From: Chromatiaceae bacterium
GTDB taxonomy: Bacteria; Pseudomonadota; Gammaproteobacteria; Chromatiales; Chromatiaceae
NCBI GenBank assembly: GCA_019356535.1
Contig: CP037918.1
Span: 806,001 to 870,000 of the forward strand
DNA: 64,000 nucleotides
Reading direction: 5' to 3'
Shown here in pieces: positions 44,049 to 53,004 of the stretch (its first letter is position 1; each line of letters begins with the position of its first letter). The position numbers and the translations under genes are program-made. The notes under the pieces were generated by a model. It saw only the letters and a program-made list of their open reading frames with translations, was not told the DNA's origin and did not search any database.

Positions 44049-45415
44049 GCTGGCCGAAATACCATCCACTGCCTTATCAACCGGACGGTGGTGTCTGGTT
44101 CGCGGCTCTGAGGGCGCTGGATTGTCCTGTCTGGCTGGACAGCGCGGGGGGCGTTGCCGGCGGGCGTTATGACATCCTCAGCGCCGAGCCGTACCGTTGC
44201 CTGCGCTTTGCCTGGGAAGAGGCCGATGCAGTGGCGAACGCCTTGCGCGAGGTGATCGCGCAGCCGCCCGCGGGCGACCCGGCGCTGCCCTTTGCTGGTG
44301 GAGCCATCGGTTATCTGGGTTACGAACTGGGGCGCGCCTGGCAGGGCCTGCCACGGCATCATGCGCACGACCTGCCGGTGGCGGCTTTCGGACTCTACGA
44401 CTGGGCGCTGGTCCTGGATCATGGCCGGCAACGTGCGGTGCTGGTCGGCCAGGGGCGAGACCCGGCGCTGCGTCGCCGCTGGGATGCCCTGTGCAGCACC
44501 CTGGAGCAGGCAGCGAGTGTCGTCCCGGGGGAGGTGGCGGCTTCAGCGGAGAGGGCCGCTGGGGTGGCCGACAGCTTGCCCTGGCCAGCCTACGAGGCGG
44601 CCTTCGCCCGGGTGGCACATTACCTGCGCGAGGGGGATTGTTACCAGGTCAATCTTACTCATCGTTTCGAGGCTGAGTTGACCGTTCCGGCCTGGCACTT
44701 GTATCGGCGTCTGCGCACGCTCAGTCCCGCGCCCTACGGCGCCTTTCTGGACCTTGGCGACTTCCAGTTGCTGAGTAATTCGCCCGAGCAGTTCCTCTCG
44801 CTGCGCGAGGGTGAGGTGATCACCCGGCCGATCAAGGGGACCCGGCCACGCCACGCCGATCCGGAGCTCGACGCCCGGTTGCGTGCTGAGCTGCTGGCCA
44901 GCGACAAGGACCGGGCAGAGAACCTGATGATCGTGGACCTGTTGCGCAACGACCTGGGCCGGGTGTGTGTGCCGGGCAGCATCGAGGTGCCCGAGCTGTT
45001 CCGGGTGGAATCCTTCGCCCGTGTGCATCACCTGGTGAGTCCGGTATGCGGCCGGCTGGCCGCAGGATACGATGCCGTGGACCTGTTGCGTGCCGGGTTT
45101 CCCGGAGGGTCGATCACCGGTGCGCCCAAGCGCCGGGCGATGGAGATCATCGACGAGCTGGAACCGGTGAGTCGCGAGGCCTATTGCGGCAGCCTGTTTT
45201 ACCTGGGGTTCGACGGTTGCCTTGAAAGCAGCATCGCCATCCGCACCCTGGTGCGGCAGGGTGCGAGGCTGCGTTACTGGGCCGGTGGCGGGGTGGTGTT
45301 CGATTCCCGCGCCGCCGAGGAGTTCCAGGAGTCGCTGGACAAGGCCGCGGTGTTCTTCGAGCTTGTCGGCGCGCGCCCCGAGGGTGATCAGCCGCCGTCG
45401 CGCATGCGCTCGTAA
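44045..45415 (+). CDS. pabB: Aminodeoxychorismate synthase component I
   Basis: This 456-residue enzyme converts chorismate and ammonia to aminodeoxychorismate for folate synthesis. The chorismate-binding domain contains YQVNLTHRF, PIKGTRPR (Lys here marks PabB; anthranilate synthase has Ala), DLLRNDLGRVC, GGSITGAPKRRAMEIID and YCGSLFYLGFDG. The N-terminal half carries the tryptophan-type allosteric fold. Its end overlaps the convergent galU by 28 bases. Confidence 0.92.
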   Translation: MSWPKYHPLPYQPDGGVWFAALRALDCPVWLDSAGGVAGGRYDILSAEPYRCLRFAWEEADAVANALREVIAQPPAGDPALPFAGGAIGYLGYELGRAWQGLPRHHAHDLPVAAFGLYDWALVLDHGRQRAVLVGQGRDPALRRRWDALCSTLEQAASVVPGEVAASAERAAGVADSLPWPAYEAAFARVAHYLREGDCYQVNLTHRFEAELTVPAWHLYRRLRTLSPAPYGAFLDLGDFQLLSNSPEQFLSLREGEVITRPIKGTRPRHADPELDARLRAELLASDKDRAENLMIVDLLRNDLGRVCVPGSIEVPELFRVESFARVHHLVSPVCGRLAAGYDAVDLLRAGFPGGSITGAPKRRAMEIIDELEPVSREAYCGSLFYLGFDGCLESSIAIRTLVRQGARLRYWAGGGVVFDSRAAEEFQESLDKAAVFFELVGARPEGDQPPSRMRS

Positions 45416-46215
45416 TAGTAGTTGGTGGCCTCGACGAAACCGGCCACGCTGCCGCAGTCGAAGCGCCGTCCCTTGAACTTGTAGGCCAACACCATGTTGC
45501 GCTTTGCCTGGGTGAGCAGGGCGTCGGTGATCTGGATCTCGCCGCCACGCCCCGGCGGGGTCTCGCGCAGGATGTCGAAGATGTCCGGGGTGAGGATGTA
45601 GCGTCCGATGATGGCCAGGTTGGACGGCGCTTCTTCGGAGCTGGGCTTCTCGACCATGTCGGAGATCATGAACAGGCCGTCCTCGATCTCGGAACCAGCG
45701 ATCACGCCGTATTTTTCGATCTGGTCCTGCGGTACCTCTTCGATGGCCACCACGCTGCAGCGGTACTTGGCATAGATGCGCACCATCTGCGCCATTACCC
45801 CGTCGCTGTTGCCGTCGCACAGGTCGTCGGCGAGGATCACGCCGAAGGGCTCGCGGCCGATCAGGGTCTCGCCGGTGAGGATGGCGTGCCCCAGGCCCTT
45901 CATCTCTTTCTGGCGGGTGTAGGAGAAGGTGCACTCGTCCATCAGGCGGCGGATATCGGTGAGATAGGCTTCCTTGTCAGTGCCGCTGATCTGTTGTTCC
46001 AGTTCGTAGCTCACGTCGAAATGGTCTTCCAGCGCGCGCTTGCCGCGCCCGGTGACGATGGCGATGTCATGCATGCCAGCCTCCAGCGCTTCTTCGACGC
46101 CGTACTGGATCAGCGGCTTGTTGACAATGGGCATGACCTCTTTGGGCATGGCCTTGGTGGCGGGAAGAAAACGGGTGCCGTAACCGGCGGCGGGAAAGAG
46201 ACACTTCCTGATCAT
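45388..46215 (-). CDS. galU: UTP-glucose-1-phosphate uridylyltransferase
   Basis: This 275-residue enzyme makes UDP-glucose for envelope polysaccharides. The nucleotide-binding start FPAAGYGTRFLPATKAMPKE, the VNKPLIQYGVEEALEAG block and the DDLCDGN motif are all typical; the length is slightly below that of E. coli GalU (302). Its ATG overlaps the stop of the HExxH gene upstream, so the two are cotranscribed. Confidence 0.94.
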   Translation of the reverse strand: MIRKCLFPAAGYGTRFLPATKAMPKEVMPIVNKPLIQYGVEEALEAGMHDIAIVTGRGKRALEDHFDVSYELEQQISGTDKEAYLTDIRRLMDECTFSYTRQKEMKGLGHAILTGETLIGREPFGVILADDLCDGNSDGVMAQMVRIYAKYRCSVVAIEEVPQDQIEKYGVIAGSEIEDGLFMISDMVEKPSSEEAPSNLAIIGRYILTPDIFDILRETPPGRGGEIQITDALLTQAKRNMVLAYKFKGRRFDCGSVAGFVEATNYYYERMRDGG

Positions 46216-46733
46216 GATGGGGTCCGTAGGGGTTCCTGCGGGTCGCGTTTGTTCCAGGTCAAGCGGACTGCATTATCCACGATCCCGTGTCGCAAAAGCC
46301 ATTCCAGTGCATCTTCGGCATCCTGCTCGAACCAGGCCTTCGCCGACCCCAGCCGGAAGCTGTAGCCCCAGGCGTCCATGTCGGCCTGCATGCGGGCACG
46401 GCCTACGCCGGGAAAGCGGTCGGCGAGCAGTATCTGCAGGTAACACACCGCGTTCTCCTCGGCTACATCGCCTCCGGCATCGGTATGCAGGGCGGCACGT
46501 CGCCGTCCGTCCATGCAGATCCAGTGACAGGCCTCGTGCAGGGCCGAGTGCAACGGGGTGTCGGGACGGACATAGAGGGTCTCGCCGACCAGGCCGGCTT
46601 CGGGCTCGCCCCAGAAGCTGCCGGGGATGGGCGTGCCCTCGGGCAGGTGCTCGACGCGCAGGCCGAAACGCGCCAGCACCTCGTCCAGGGGGGAAGCCAG
46701 TGGATCGCGGCAGAGGAGGACGGCAGACGACAT
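46212..46733 (-). CDS. Uncharacterised 173-residue protein with HExxH motif
   Basis: I do not recognise a named family. The central helix holds HEACH at residues 66-70 (HExxH, a zinc-protease signature) and an EEN at 92-94 about 22 residues later, where a third metal ligand could lie. No signal peptide or membrane segment is seen, so it should be cytosolic. The C-terminal part (AWGYSFRLGSAKAWFEQDAEDALEWLLRHG) is helical. The ATG at 46733 gives the shortest consistent protein. It is coupled to galU downstream and 68 bases from a rhodanese upstream. A peptidase function is possible but unproved. Confidence 0.72.
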   Translation of the reverse strand: MSSAVLLCRDPLASPLDEVLARFGLRVEHLPEGTPIPGSFWGEPEAGLVGETLYVRPDTPLHSALHEACHWICMDGRRRAALHTDAGGDVAEENAVCYLQILLADRFPGVGRARMQADMDAWGYSFRLGSAKAWFEQDAEDALEWLLRHGIVDNAVRLTWNKRDPQEPLRTPS

Positions 46734-46801
46734 GGCGGTAGATTCTATCAGCCGCTGCCGGGCGTGTGGTGCGGGGTGATGGTGGGAACGGCCTGGTTCC
46801 C

Positions 46802-47233
46802 TCAGCACTGTTCCCAGGGAAGACCGTGGAAGCGCCAGCCGCCCAAGGTGCTGCGGTGGTGTTCCTCGTCGAGCTCGCCTTCGAAGCCTTCGTCCACGTG
46901 ATAGATGTTCTTCAGCCCGGCGTCGAGCAGGGCGCGACCGGCCTCGAGCGAGCGCTTGCCGCTGCGGCAGATGAGAATCACCGGCGCGCAACCGCTATCA
47001 TTGGCGCACGCCACACCGCCGAGCATTAGCTTGCGGATTTCGGTGACGAAGTTCGGGTTGACCTCCCAGTCGGGCTCGTCGATCCAGGGGATGTGAACGG
47101 CCCCCTTGGGATGCCCGACGAAGAGGTATTCCATGGTCGAACGGATGTCCACCAGTACGCTTCTCGGGTCCTGTTGCAACAGTTCCCAGGCTTGCTGGGG
47201 GGAGAGGGCGACAGGTTCGGTCTGTTCGTTCAT
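46802..47233 (-). CDS. Rhodanese-like sulfurtransferase
   Basis: This 143-residue single-domain rhodanese has its active-site Cys89 in the loop ICRSGKRS, followed by LEAGRALLDAGLKNIYHVDEGFEGE; the substrate-site DIRSTMEYLFVGHPKGAVHIPW is also present. An internal extra segment (CANDSGC, with two Cys) lies before the active strand. The ending WRFHGLPWEQC leaves a C-terminal Cys. It may move persulfide sulfur in the sox-bearing metabolism. No signal peptide. Confidence 0.88.
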   Translation of the reverse strand: MNEQTEPVALSPQQAWELLQQDPRSVLVDIRSTMEYLFVGHPKGAVHIPWIDEPDWEVNPNFVTEIRKLMLGGVACANDSGCAPVILICRSGKRSLEAGRALLDAGLKNIYHVDEGFEGELDEEHHRSTLGGWRFHGLPWEQC

Positions 47234-47328
47234 GGGGGCCTTCTGGTAGAGGTGGATGTTCTGCGGTTGATTGGGAGTTATAGAGGAAGTCTAGGGCCCG
47301 TGCTGTTTTTTCTGGATTGGAAATATTG

Positions 47329-48210
47329 ATGCTGTACCGGATCGCCATCCTCTCCTTACGAGGCCTGGCTCGCCTGCCATGGGGCGCCTTGCGCCGCCTG
47401 GGCCGGGGGCTCGGTCGTCTGCTATATCGTCTGAACGGTCGCGAGGCACGCAACGTGCGGGCCAATCTGGCGATCGCCTATCCGCACCTGCCGGTGGCGG
47501 AACGCGAGGCACTGGTGCGCCAGACCCTGATCGAGAGCGCCATCACCTTCTGCGAGATGCCACGTATCTGGCTGCGTGACGAGGACCTGTCGGACCGCGT
47601 CGATCCAGCCGGCCTGCCCGAGCGCATGCGTGAACTGGTAGAACAGGGCAAGGGGCTGATCCTGGCGATGCCGCACCATGGCAACTGGGAGCTGGTATCG
47701 GCCGGCATCGACCCCTCCCTGCCGATCACCGGCCTGTACCGGCCGCCGCGCCAGGCCTTTCTCGAACCGCTGATGAGCCAGGGCCGCAGCATTGCGCGCA
47801 TCCGCATGGTGCCGACCACACCTGCCGGCATCAAGGCGCTCAATCGCGCGCTCAAGGCCGGCGAGGTGGTTGCCATCCTGCCCGACCAGGTGCCCAAGAG
47901 TGCCGGTGCGGCCGCGGCCGTCGCCCCCTTCTTCGGCCGTGAGTGCACCACCATGGTCCTGCTCGGTCGGCTGGCGGCGCGTCATGGTAGCCCGGTGCTC
48001 TTTGTCTGGGCCGAGCGGCAACCCGATGGACGCTATCGCATGCGCCATTTCCTGGCCGACGAAGACATTGCCGCCACTGACCTGCAACGTGCAGCCGTTG
48101 TACTCAACCGTCACGTGGAGCGTTGCATCGCCGACGCCCCAGCTCAGTACCAGTGGGCCTACCGGCGTTTCTATCCGGCGGTGCCGGGGCAGTCCAACCC
48201 CTATGCTTGA
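47329..48210 (+). CDS. Lysophospholipid/lipid A acyltransferase, LpxL family
   Basis: This 293-residue inner-membrane acyltransferase has the HX4E catalytic motif in MPHHGNWELVS (about residue 120) and conserved ILPDQVPK later. The opening MLYRIAILSLRGLARLPWGALRRLGRGLG is the membrane-binding helix of late lipid A acyltransferases. The ATG at 47329 is preferred to the TTG at 47317. It could be LpxL or LpxM; sequence alone does not settle which acyl chain it adds. Confidence 0.88.
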   Translation: MLYRIAILSLRGLARLPWGALRRLGRGLGRLLYRLNGREARNVRANLAIAYPHLPVAEREALVRQTLIESAITFCEMPRIWLRDEDLSDRVDPAGLPERMRELVEQGKGLILAMPHHGNWELVSAGIDPSLPITGLYRPPRQAFLEPLMSQGRSIARIRMVPTTPAGIKALNRALKAGEVVAILPDQVPKSAGAAAAVAPFFGRECTTMVLLGRLAARHGSPVLFVWAERQPDGRYRMRHFLADEDIAATDLQRAAVVLNRHVERCIADAPAQYQWAYRRFYPAVPGQSNPYA

Positions 48211-48392
48211 GTACTCCCGGGAAGCCCCGATCAAGTACCGGGGCCACTTCGGTCCGCGGCGGGGCGGGGCTGACCGGCAGTTCCTCGAGCGACTCTGCCC
48301 ACCGCCAATCCCCTAAAGAGTCGCGTTCGCAGGCCGCTATGCCGGTAGATCCGGATTGTTGCGGGCAGAGCGTGCTGCCCGGGGAGAAGACC

Positions 48393-50264
48393 ATGGCACT
48401 GTGGACCCGATTGCTGTTGAGCGTGCTTTGCCTGTTGCCGACATGGCATGCCTGGGCGGCGCCCGAGAAGAATGAGGTGCGGGTGCTGATCGACATCTCG
48501 GGCAGCATGAAGCAGAACGATCCGCAGAATCTGCGGCGACCGGCGTTGCGCATGCTGGTGGGGCTGTTGCAGCCGGGCACCCGTGCCGGGGTATGGACCT
48601 TCGCACGCTGGAGTAATCCCCTGATTCCCTTGGGCGAGGTGGACAAGGACTGGAAGGCACGAGCACTGAAGCTCTCGGAACAGATCCGATCCCCTGGCCA
48701 GTTCACTCACATCGAGCGGGTGCTGCGGGATGCAACGCGTGATATCGATGCGCCTTCGTCCAGTTACAACCGTCACCTGGTGTTGCTGACCGATGGCATG
48801 GTGGATGTGTCGAAGCAGCCGGATGAGAGCGTGGCCTCGCGCCAACGCATTCTCGAGGAGATCCTGCCACGACTGAAGCAGCTGGGTATCCGTGTGCACA
48901 CCATCGCACTGTCGGAGCGGGCAGACCACGACCTGATGAAACGCCTCTCGGAGGGGACCGGCGGTTGGTACCAGCAGGTGGATTCCGCGGAGCAGCTCAG
49001 CCGGGTGTTCCTCAAGGTGTTCGAGCAGGTCGGTCGGCCTGACGGGGTGCCGCTCAAGGACAATCGCTTTACCGTGGATCCCAGCGTGAAGGAGGCGACC
49101 ATCCTGCTGTTCCGCAAGCCCGGGTCGGCCGATCCGGTGCTGATCTCGCCGGCGGGCGAACGTTATACCGACAGCGATCTCGTGGCGGGCGTGGCCTGGT
49201 ACCGTGACCAGGGGTACGACCTGATCACCATCGCCTCTCCGAAAAAGGGAGAGTGGCGCCTGCTGGCCGACGTGGATCCCGACAACCGGGTGATGATTGT
49301 CACCGATCTCAAGTTGCAGACCTCCGAGGTGCCGGCCCACCTGGCAGTGGGCGAAGAGCTGTTGCTGAGCGCCTACCTAAGTAACAAGGGCAAGCTGGTC
49401 GATCGCCGGGCCTTCCTGCGCCTGTTGGACGTGCGTGCCGATGCCATCACCCGTAACGGCAGCGATCCACTGGGACTCAACGACGAGGGCCGAGATGGTG
49501 ACAGCAAGGCGGGTGACGGCCGCTATGCGGTGCGCTATCACGAGAAGACTGCCTTCGACGAAGTAGAGCTGTTGTTCAGCGTGGACAGCCCAACCTTCGT
49601 GCGCGAGAAACGTTATCGCCTGGCGGTGCACGAGCCGGCATCGCTCAGGATAGAAGGTGAGGGCGATGCGGCGCGGGCGGTGGTCGAAGTCAACGGCGCG
49701 GTGATGCAGGACGGGGCCACGGTCACCGTCTGGCAGCAGCTCGATGGCCAGCGCGAGCTTCTGAAGAAGGATGCCAAGGGCTATATGCTGGCCGACCTCG
49801 CCGCGCCGGTGTATCTGAAGATCGAGGGCAAGAGCCGCCTGGGCAACCGGATCGCCCGTGAATACGGGCCGGTCTATGTACCGGGCGTTGAACCGCCCAA
49901 GGAGTCGGCACCGACCACTGAATCCACTCCGGCACAGTCCGAAGCACCACCGGCAGAGGCAGTGGTTCAGGAAGACGCCACTGAGGAGGAATCGGGATGG
50001 GTCTTGCCCGCAGCGATATTTGGTGTCGTCAACCTGCTGCTGATCGGTGGGGGCCTGGGTGTCTGGTGGTTCCTGCGTCGCCGGCGAGACAGTAGTGAAG
50101 AGGTGTCCCTGAGCGAGGAGATCGAGGCCGTGGAGGCCGAGCTTGCCGAGGCGGAGCCGGATGCCGTCATCGCAGAAGAGGCGGACGGTGCGTCGCAGGA
50201 GGCCCTGTCCGAGGGCGAGGCGAGTGAAGCAGAGGACACGAATGCCAAGGGAGAGGCGGCATGA
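48393..50264 (+). CDS. VWA-domain membrane protein, TIGR03503-like
   Basis: This 623-residue protein has a cleavable signal (to AWAA), then a von Willebrand A domain with a perfect MIDAS D34-I-S-G-S38, and further metal residues in LLTDGMVDVSKQ. Several beta-sandwich-like segments follow, one membrane helix at about 536-562 (WVLPAAIFGVVNLLLIGGG) with RRRRD after it, and a very acidic cytoplasmic tail (EEVSLSEEIEAVEAELAEAE). It matches a gammaproteobacterial family known as TIGR03503. The next gene overlaps its stop. The role is unknown; binding of a periplasmic partner is likely from the VWA fold. Confidence 0.8.
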   Translation: MALWTRLLLSVLCLLPTWHAWAAPEKNEVRVLIDISGSMKQNDPQNLRRPALRMLVGLLQPGTRAGVWTFARWSNPLIPLGEVDKDWKARALKLSEQIRSPGQFTHIERVLRDATRDIDAPSSSYNRHLVLLTDGMVDVSKQPDESVASRQRILEEILPRLKQLGIRVHTIALSERADHDLMKRLSEGTGGWYQQVDSAEQLSRVFLKVFEQVGRPDGVPLKDNRFTVDPSVKEATILLFRKPGSADPVLISPAGERYTDSDLVAGVAWYRDQGYDLITIASPKKGEWRLLADVDPDNRVMIVTDLKLQTSEVPAHLAVGEELLLSAYLSNKGKLVDRRAFLRLLDVRADAITRNGSDPLGLNDEGRDGDSKAGDGRYAVRYHEKTAFDEVELLFSVDSPTFVREKRYRLAVHEPASLRIEGEGDAARAVVEVNGAVMQDGATVTVWQQLDGQRELLKKDAKGYMLADLAAPVYLKIEGKSRLGNRIAREYGPVYVPGVEPPKESAPTTESTPAQSEAPPAEAVVQEDATEEESGWVLPAAIFGVVNLLLIGGGLGVWWFLRRRRDSSEEVSLSEEIEAVEAELAEAEPDAVIAEEADGASQEALSEGEASEAEDTNAKGEAA

Positions 50265-51118
50265 AGGATCTGATGTTCTGGCTGGCGCTGGCGGGGGGGG
50301 AGGTCCTCCTGCTGGCGTTCGTGCTGTTGCTAGTGTACTGGATACGGCATACCGCCATGGCACGGCGTGACCGCGAGGCCATCGGTCGCCTGATCTCGGC
50401 GGTACGCGCGGGGCGGGCCGAGCGCGAGGCGGCAATCGGCAGCTTTCTTGCCGAACGCATGGGCCTGCAGGGCGCAGAGCTGGATCGTACCCGGGTGGCG
50501 ATGATGCGCGAGGAGCTGGGATTGCTGCAGCGCTTTGCCACCATCTATCGTGATCGTGACGCCGGTAGCGCGGCGCAGTTCCATATTGCCCTGCAATCGG
50601 CGCTCGCCCCCTGGTTCGAGTTGCGTGGCGGTGGAGGTGCGGGCGAGGTGAGCGAGATCGACGACAGTGAGCTCGAGGCCTTGCGCCAGGAGAACAAGCG
50701 CTTGTCCGAGGAGCTGAGCGTGACCATGGAGACCATGAGTCGCATGCTCAGCGAATACTCCAGCATGTTTGCGGGTTCGGATGCCGCACCGGAGGCTGTG
50801 CCCTCAGCGGTTGGGGAAGTTGGGAACGATACGGTTTCCGGGGAAACCGAGCTGCCGCGTGCGGCCGCCGAACTCGATACCGAGATGCTGGATATTGGCG
50901 CAGGAGAAGACGCCGCCCCTGTCCAGAACGCAGAAGAGAGCGAGGGAATGGCAACGGAGCCGGTCGAGCCCGAGGCCATCGACGAGCTGTTGGCAGAGGA
51001 GCCTCTGGCTCAGGATCTGGGCGGATTGTTTGACGAGGACGAGCTGGCGGCGCTCGACGCATCGGAGACGGATGCGGAGGTGACCGATGGCGAGCAGGAA
51101 AAGGCCATCGTGATCTGA
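50261..51118 (+). CDS. Uncharacterised membrane-anchored coiled-coil protein with acidic tail
   Basis: This 285-residue protein has a membrane helix at residues 5-28 and a cytosolic body. The first part is a charged helix (RDREAIGRLISAVRAGRAERE). A coiled coil follows at about 125-165 (LEALRQENKRLSEELSVTMETM), and the C-terminal 110 residues are acidic and low in complexity with the short motif DELLAEEPLAQDLGGLFDEDELAAL. I do not recognise a family. It starts inside the VWA gene stop (ATGA), so the two are coupled and probably form a complex in the inner membrane. Confidence 0.7.
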   Translation: MKDLMFWLALAGGEVLLLAFVLLLVYWIRHTAMARRDREAIGRLISAVRAGRAEREAAIGSFLAERMGLQGAELDRTRVAMMREELGLLQRFATIYRDRDAGSAAQFHIALQSALAPWFELRGGGGAGEVSEIDDSELEALRQENKRLSEELSVTMETMSRMLSEYSSMFAGSDAAPEAVPSAVGEVGNDTVSGETELPRAAAELDTEMLDIGAGEDAAPVQNAEESEGMATEPVEPEAIDELLAEEPLAQDLGGLFDEDELAALDASETDAEVTDGEQEKAIVI

Positions 51119-51141
51119 AGGCCCCTGTTCGGCGCCCGAAA

Positions 51142-51167
51142 AAAAGCCCGGCGGATGCCGGGCTTTT
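51142..51167. terminator. Bidirectional terminator
   Basis: AAAAGCCCGGC, loop GGAT, GCCGGGCTTTT. T-runs exist on both strands, so it ends both the VWA operon (+) and the soxXYZA operon (-), which converge here. Confidence 0.93.
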
Positions 51168-51189
51168 GCTTGCACGAAGTCTGGACTGT

Positions 51190-52035
51190 CTATTTGCGAG
51201 AGGACGGTCCGTTGTATTCGATGCCGTTGCTCATGTAGGTGAGGAAGTATTCCAGGTTGCGGAACTCCTCGCTCTGCGGTTTGTAGGGCTTGGCACGCAT
51301 CTGCTTCATGCAGCCTTTGAAACGGCGATGGAAGGTGCCGAGCTCACCCCACTTGGAACGGTACACCGGCCAGCCGGTAGCCTGTCCCAGCGCCGGGCTG
51401 AGGATGTCGGCACGGATGTGCTGACCTGCCGACTGCACGTGGCAGGAACCGCAGCTGAAATTGAGCTGCCCCCGCCGTGCCCAGTAGATGGACTTGCCAT
51501 TGTTGTAGGCGGCCAGGGCGTCCTTGTTGGGGATCTTCACGTTGATCTTCTGGCCGCGTGATTCGTAGGCCATGTAGGCCAGCAGGCGGGTGATCGGGCC
51601 CTTGGCGTATTTCAGGGGCTTCTCGCCGTTCTTCTCGCGACACTCGTTGATGGCCAAGGGCAGGGTGACCACCATCTTGCGCTGGTCGTCCCAGTACGGG
51701 TAGTTCTTGCGTTGGGCCGGATCGTCGTTGAAGCAGGAGCCATAGGTCTTGCCGTTGGCAAACGGCGTATTCCACATGGTCTCGCCTTCTTCGACCATCG
51801 GCTCGTAGGGCGGGAATTCCTCGATGGCCTCCCAACTGTCGCGCGAGGTCTTGTCGATGGCGTACACGCCGTTCGCATACTCTTGCAGCGGGACGCCTGG
51901 GAAGCGCTTGAAGAAGTAGTCCCGGTAGGTTTTCAGGTCTTCTTCCGGCGTCGTGTCAGTCGCCTTCTTGTCAGCGAAGGCGCCAGTGGCCGCAAGGGCA
52001 CAGAGGGCGGCAATCGCGGTCTTCATTGGTTTCAT
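51190..52035 (-). CDS. soxA: Thiosulfate-oxidising cytochrome c subunit SoxA
   Basis: This 281-residue periplasmic c-type cytochrome joins thiosulfate to SoxYZ with SoxX. A signal peptide ends at GAFA. One heme site is present, CGSCH at 195-199, and the cysteine heme ligand that can bear a persulfide is C232 in FKGCMKQM. The first heme site of diheme SoxA is replaced by C101 and C132, which likely form a disulfide, so this is the monoheme type. The ATG at 52035 follows GGAGGAG. It is the last gene of soxXYZA. Confidence 0.93.
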   Translation of the reverse strand: MKPMKTAIAALCALAATGAFADKKATDTTPEEDLKTYRDYFFKRFPGVPLQEYANGVYAIDKTSRDSWEAIEEFPPYEPMVEEGETMWNTPFANGKTYGSCFNDDPAQRKNYPYWDDQRKMVVTLPLAINECREKNGEKPLKYAKGPITRLLAYMAYESRGQKINVKIPNKDALAAYNNGKSIYWARRGQLNFSCGSCHVQSAGQHIRADILSPALGQATGWPVYRSKWGELGTFHRRFKGCMKQMRAKPYKPQSEEFRNLEYFLTYMSNGIEYNGPSSRK

Positions 52036-52108
52036 GGGTTTGAATCTCCTCCCAGAGTGGAACTGGCATGCCCCCGGAGGGGCATGATGCCGTGGTGCCT
52101 TGTGGGTG

Positions 52109-52423
52109 TTATTTGATCTTGGCGCTTTTCGAATCGCTCTGTCCCTTGTTGTCGGTCCAGGCGATGGTGATGGTGTCACCCTTGCTGCCACCACTGAACT
52201 TGAAGGCCAGGTAAGGGTTCTTGGAAACGCCACCGCTCCACTGTGCAGTGAGTACTTCCTTGTCGTTGTGTTTGGCGACCACGTCCTGGATGAAGTGTGC
52301 CGGGATCAGCTTGCCGGTCTTCTTGTTCTTGCGCAGGCCGGTTTCCATCGGGTGGCTGATCAGACATTTAACGGTCACCACACCTTTCTTTTCCTTTGCG
52401 CGAATCTTGATTGATTTAGCCAT
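52109..52423 (-). CDS. soxZ: Sulfur carrier complex protein SoxZ
   Basis: This 104-residue partner of SoxY has the characteristic opening KIRAKEKKGVVTVKCLISHPMETG and ending NKGQSDSKSAKIK. It has no signal peptide; it is exported with SoxY through the Tat signal of that partner. It lies between soxY and soxA. Confidence 0.95.
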   Translation of the reverse strand: MAKSIKIRAKEKKGVVTVKCLISHPMETGLRKNKKTGKLIPAHFIQDVVAKHNDKEVLTAQWSGGVSKNPYLAFKFSGGSKGDTITIAWTDNKGQSDSKSAKIK

Positions 52424-52472
52424 TGGGTATTACCTCGAATATGTTACGCAGTTGCGATGGGGGCGACCGGGA

Positions 52473-52949
52473 TCAACCGCCGCAGCCACCGACGGTGACC
52501 TTGACACCCTTGCGGTTGGCATACAGCTTGCCCCCGGCCTTGACCACGGCGACCACATCGCCGGTCTTGCCCATCTTGATGCGGGTAGAGACATCCGCCT
52601 TGGTGTTTCGGCTCAGGTTGAACAGGGCGACCAGCGGGGAGTTGTTGGCAGAGGCCAGGATGGCGATGCTTTCGACACCGGGGATGTCGGTCTTCACGGT
52701 CACCGGCACCACGGCACCGTTCTCGGCGATGTCAGGCGCCTTGATCTTGATCTTGTCCGAAGCCTCGGTCTGGCCCGAGCCGAAGGCGCCACTGAGTGCG
52801 TCCTGAGCGTTCTTGGCCTGGAAGGCCTTCTCGGGCCAGGCGGCCAGCACGGCTTGCGGCGCCAGCAAACCGGCGCTCACGGCGACACCCACGGTGCCCG
52901 CGGCCAGGGAGCCTTTCAGGAAGACTCGGCGTTTCATATCGGTATTCAT
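52473..52949 (-). CDS. soxY: Sulfur carrier protein SoxY
   Basis: This 158-residue periplasmic carrier has a Tat signal with KRRVFLKG at the N-terminus and the carrier tail GGCGG at the C-terminus, where Cys156 holds the sulfur intermediates. Its body (IKAPDIAENGAVVPVTVKTD) is the usual SoxY fold. It is exported folded together with SoxZ. Confidence 0.96.
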   Translation of the reverse strand: MNTDMKRRVFLKGSLAAGTVGVAVSAGLLAPQAVLAAWPEKAFQAKNAQDALSGAFGSGQTEASDKIKIKAPDIAENGAVVPVTVKTDIPGVESIAILASANNSPLVALFNLSRNTKADVSTRIKMGKTGDVVAVVKAGGKLYANRKGVKVTVGGCGG

Positions 52950-53004
52950 CTTGCGTACTCTCCTGGGACGAAGTGACTTTGAACGGGGTATTTCTGACCA
53001 GCGG

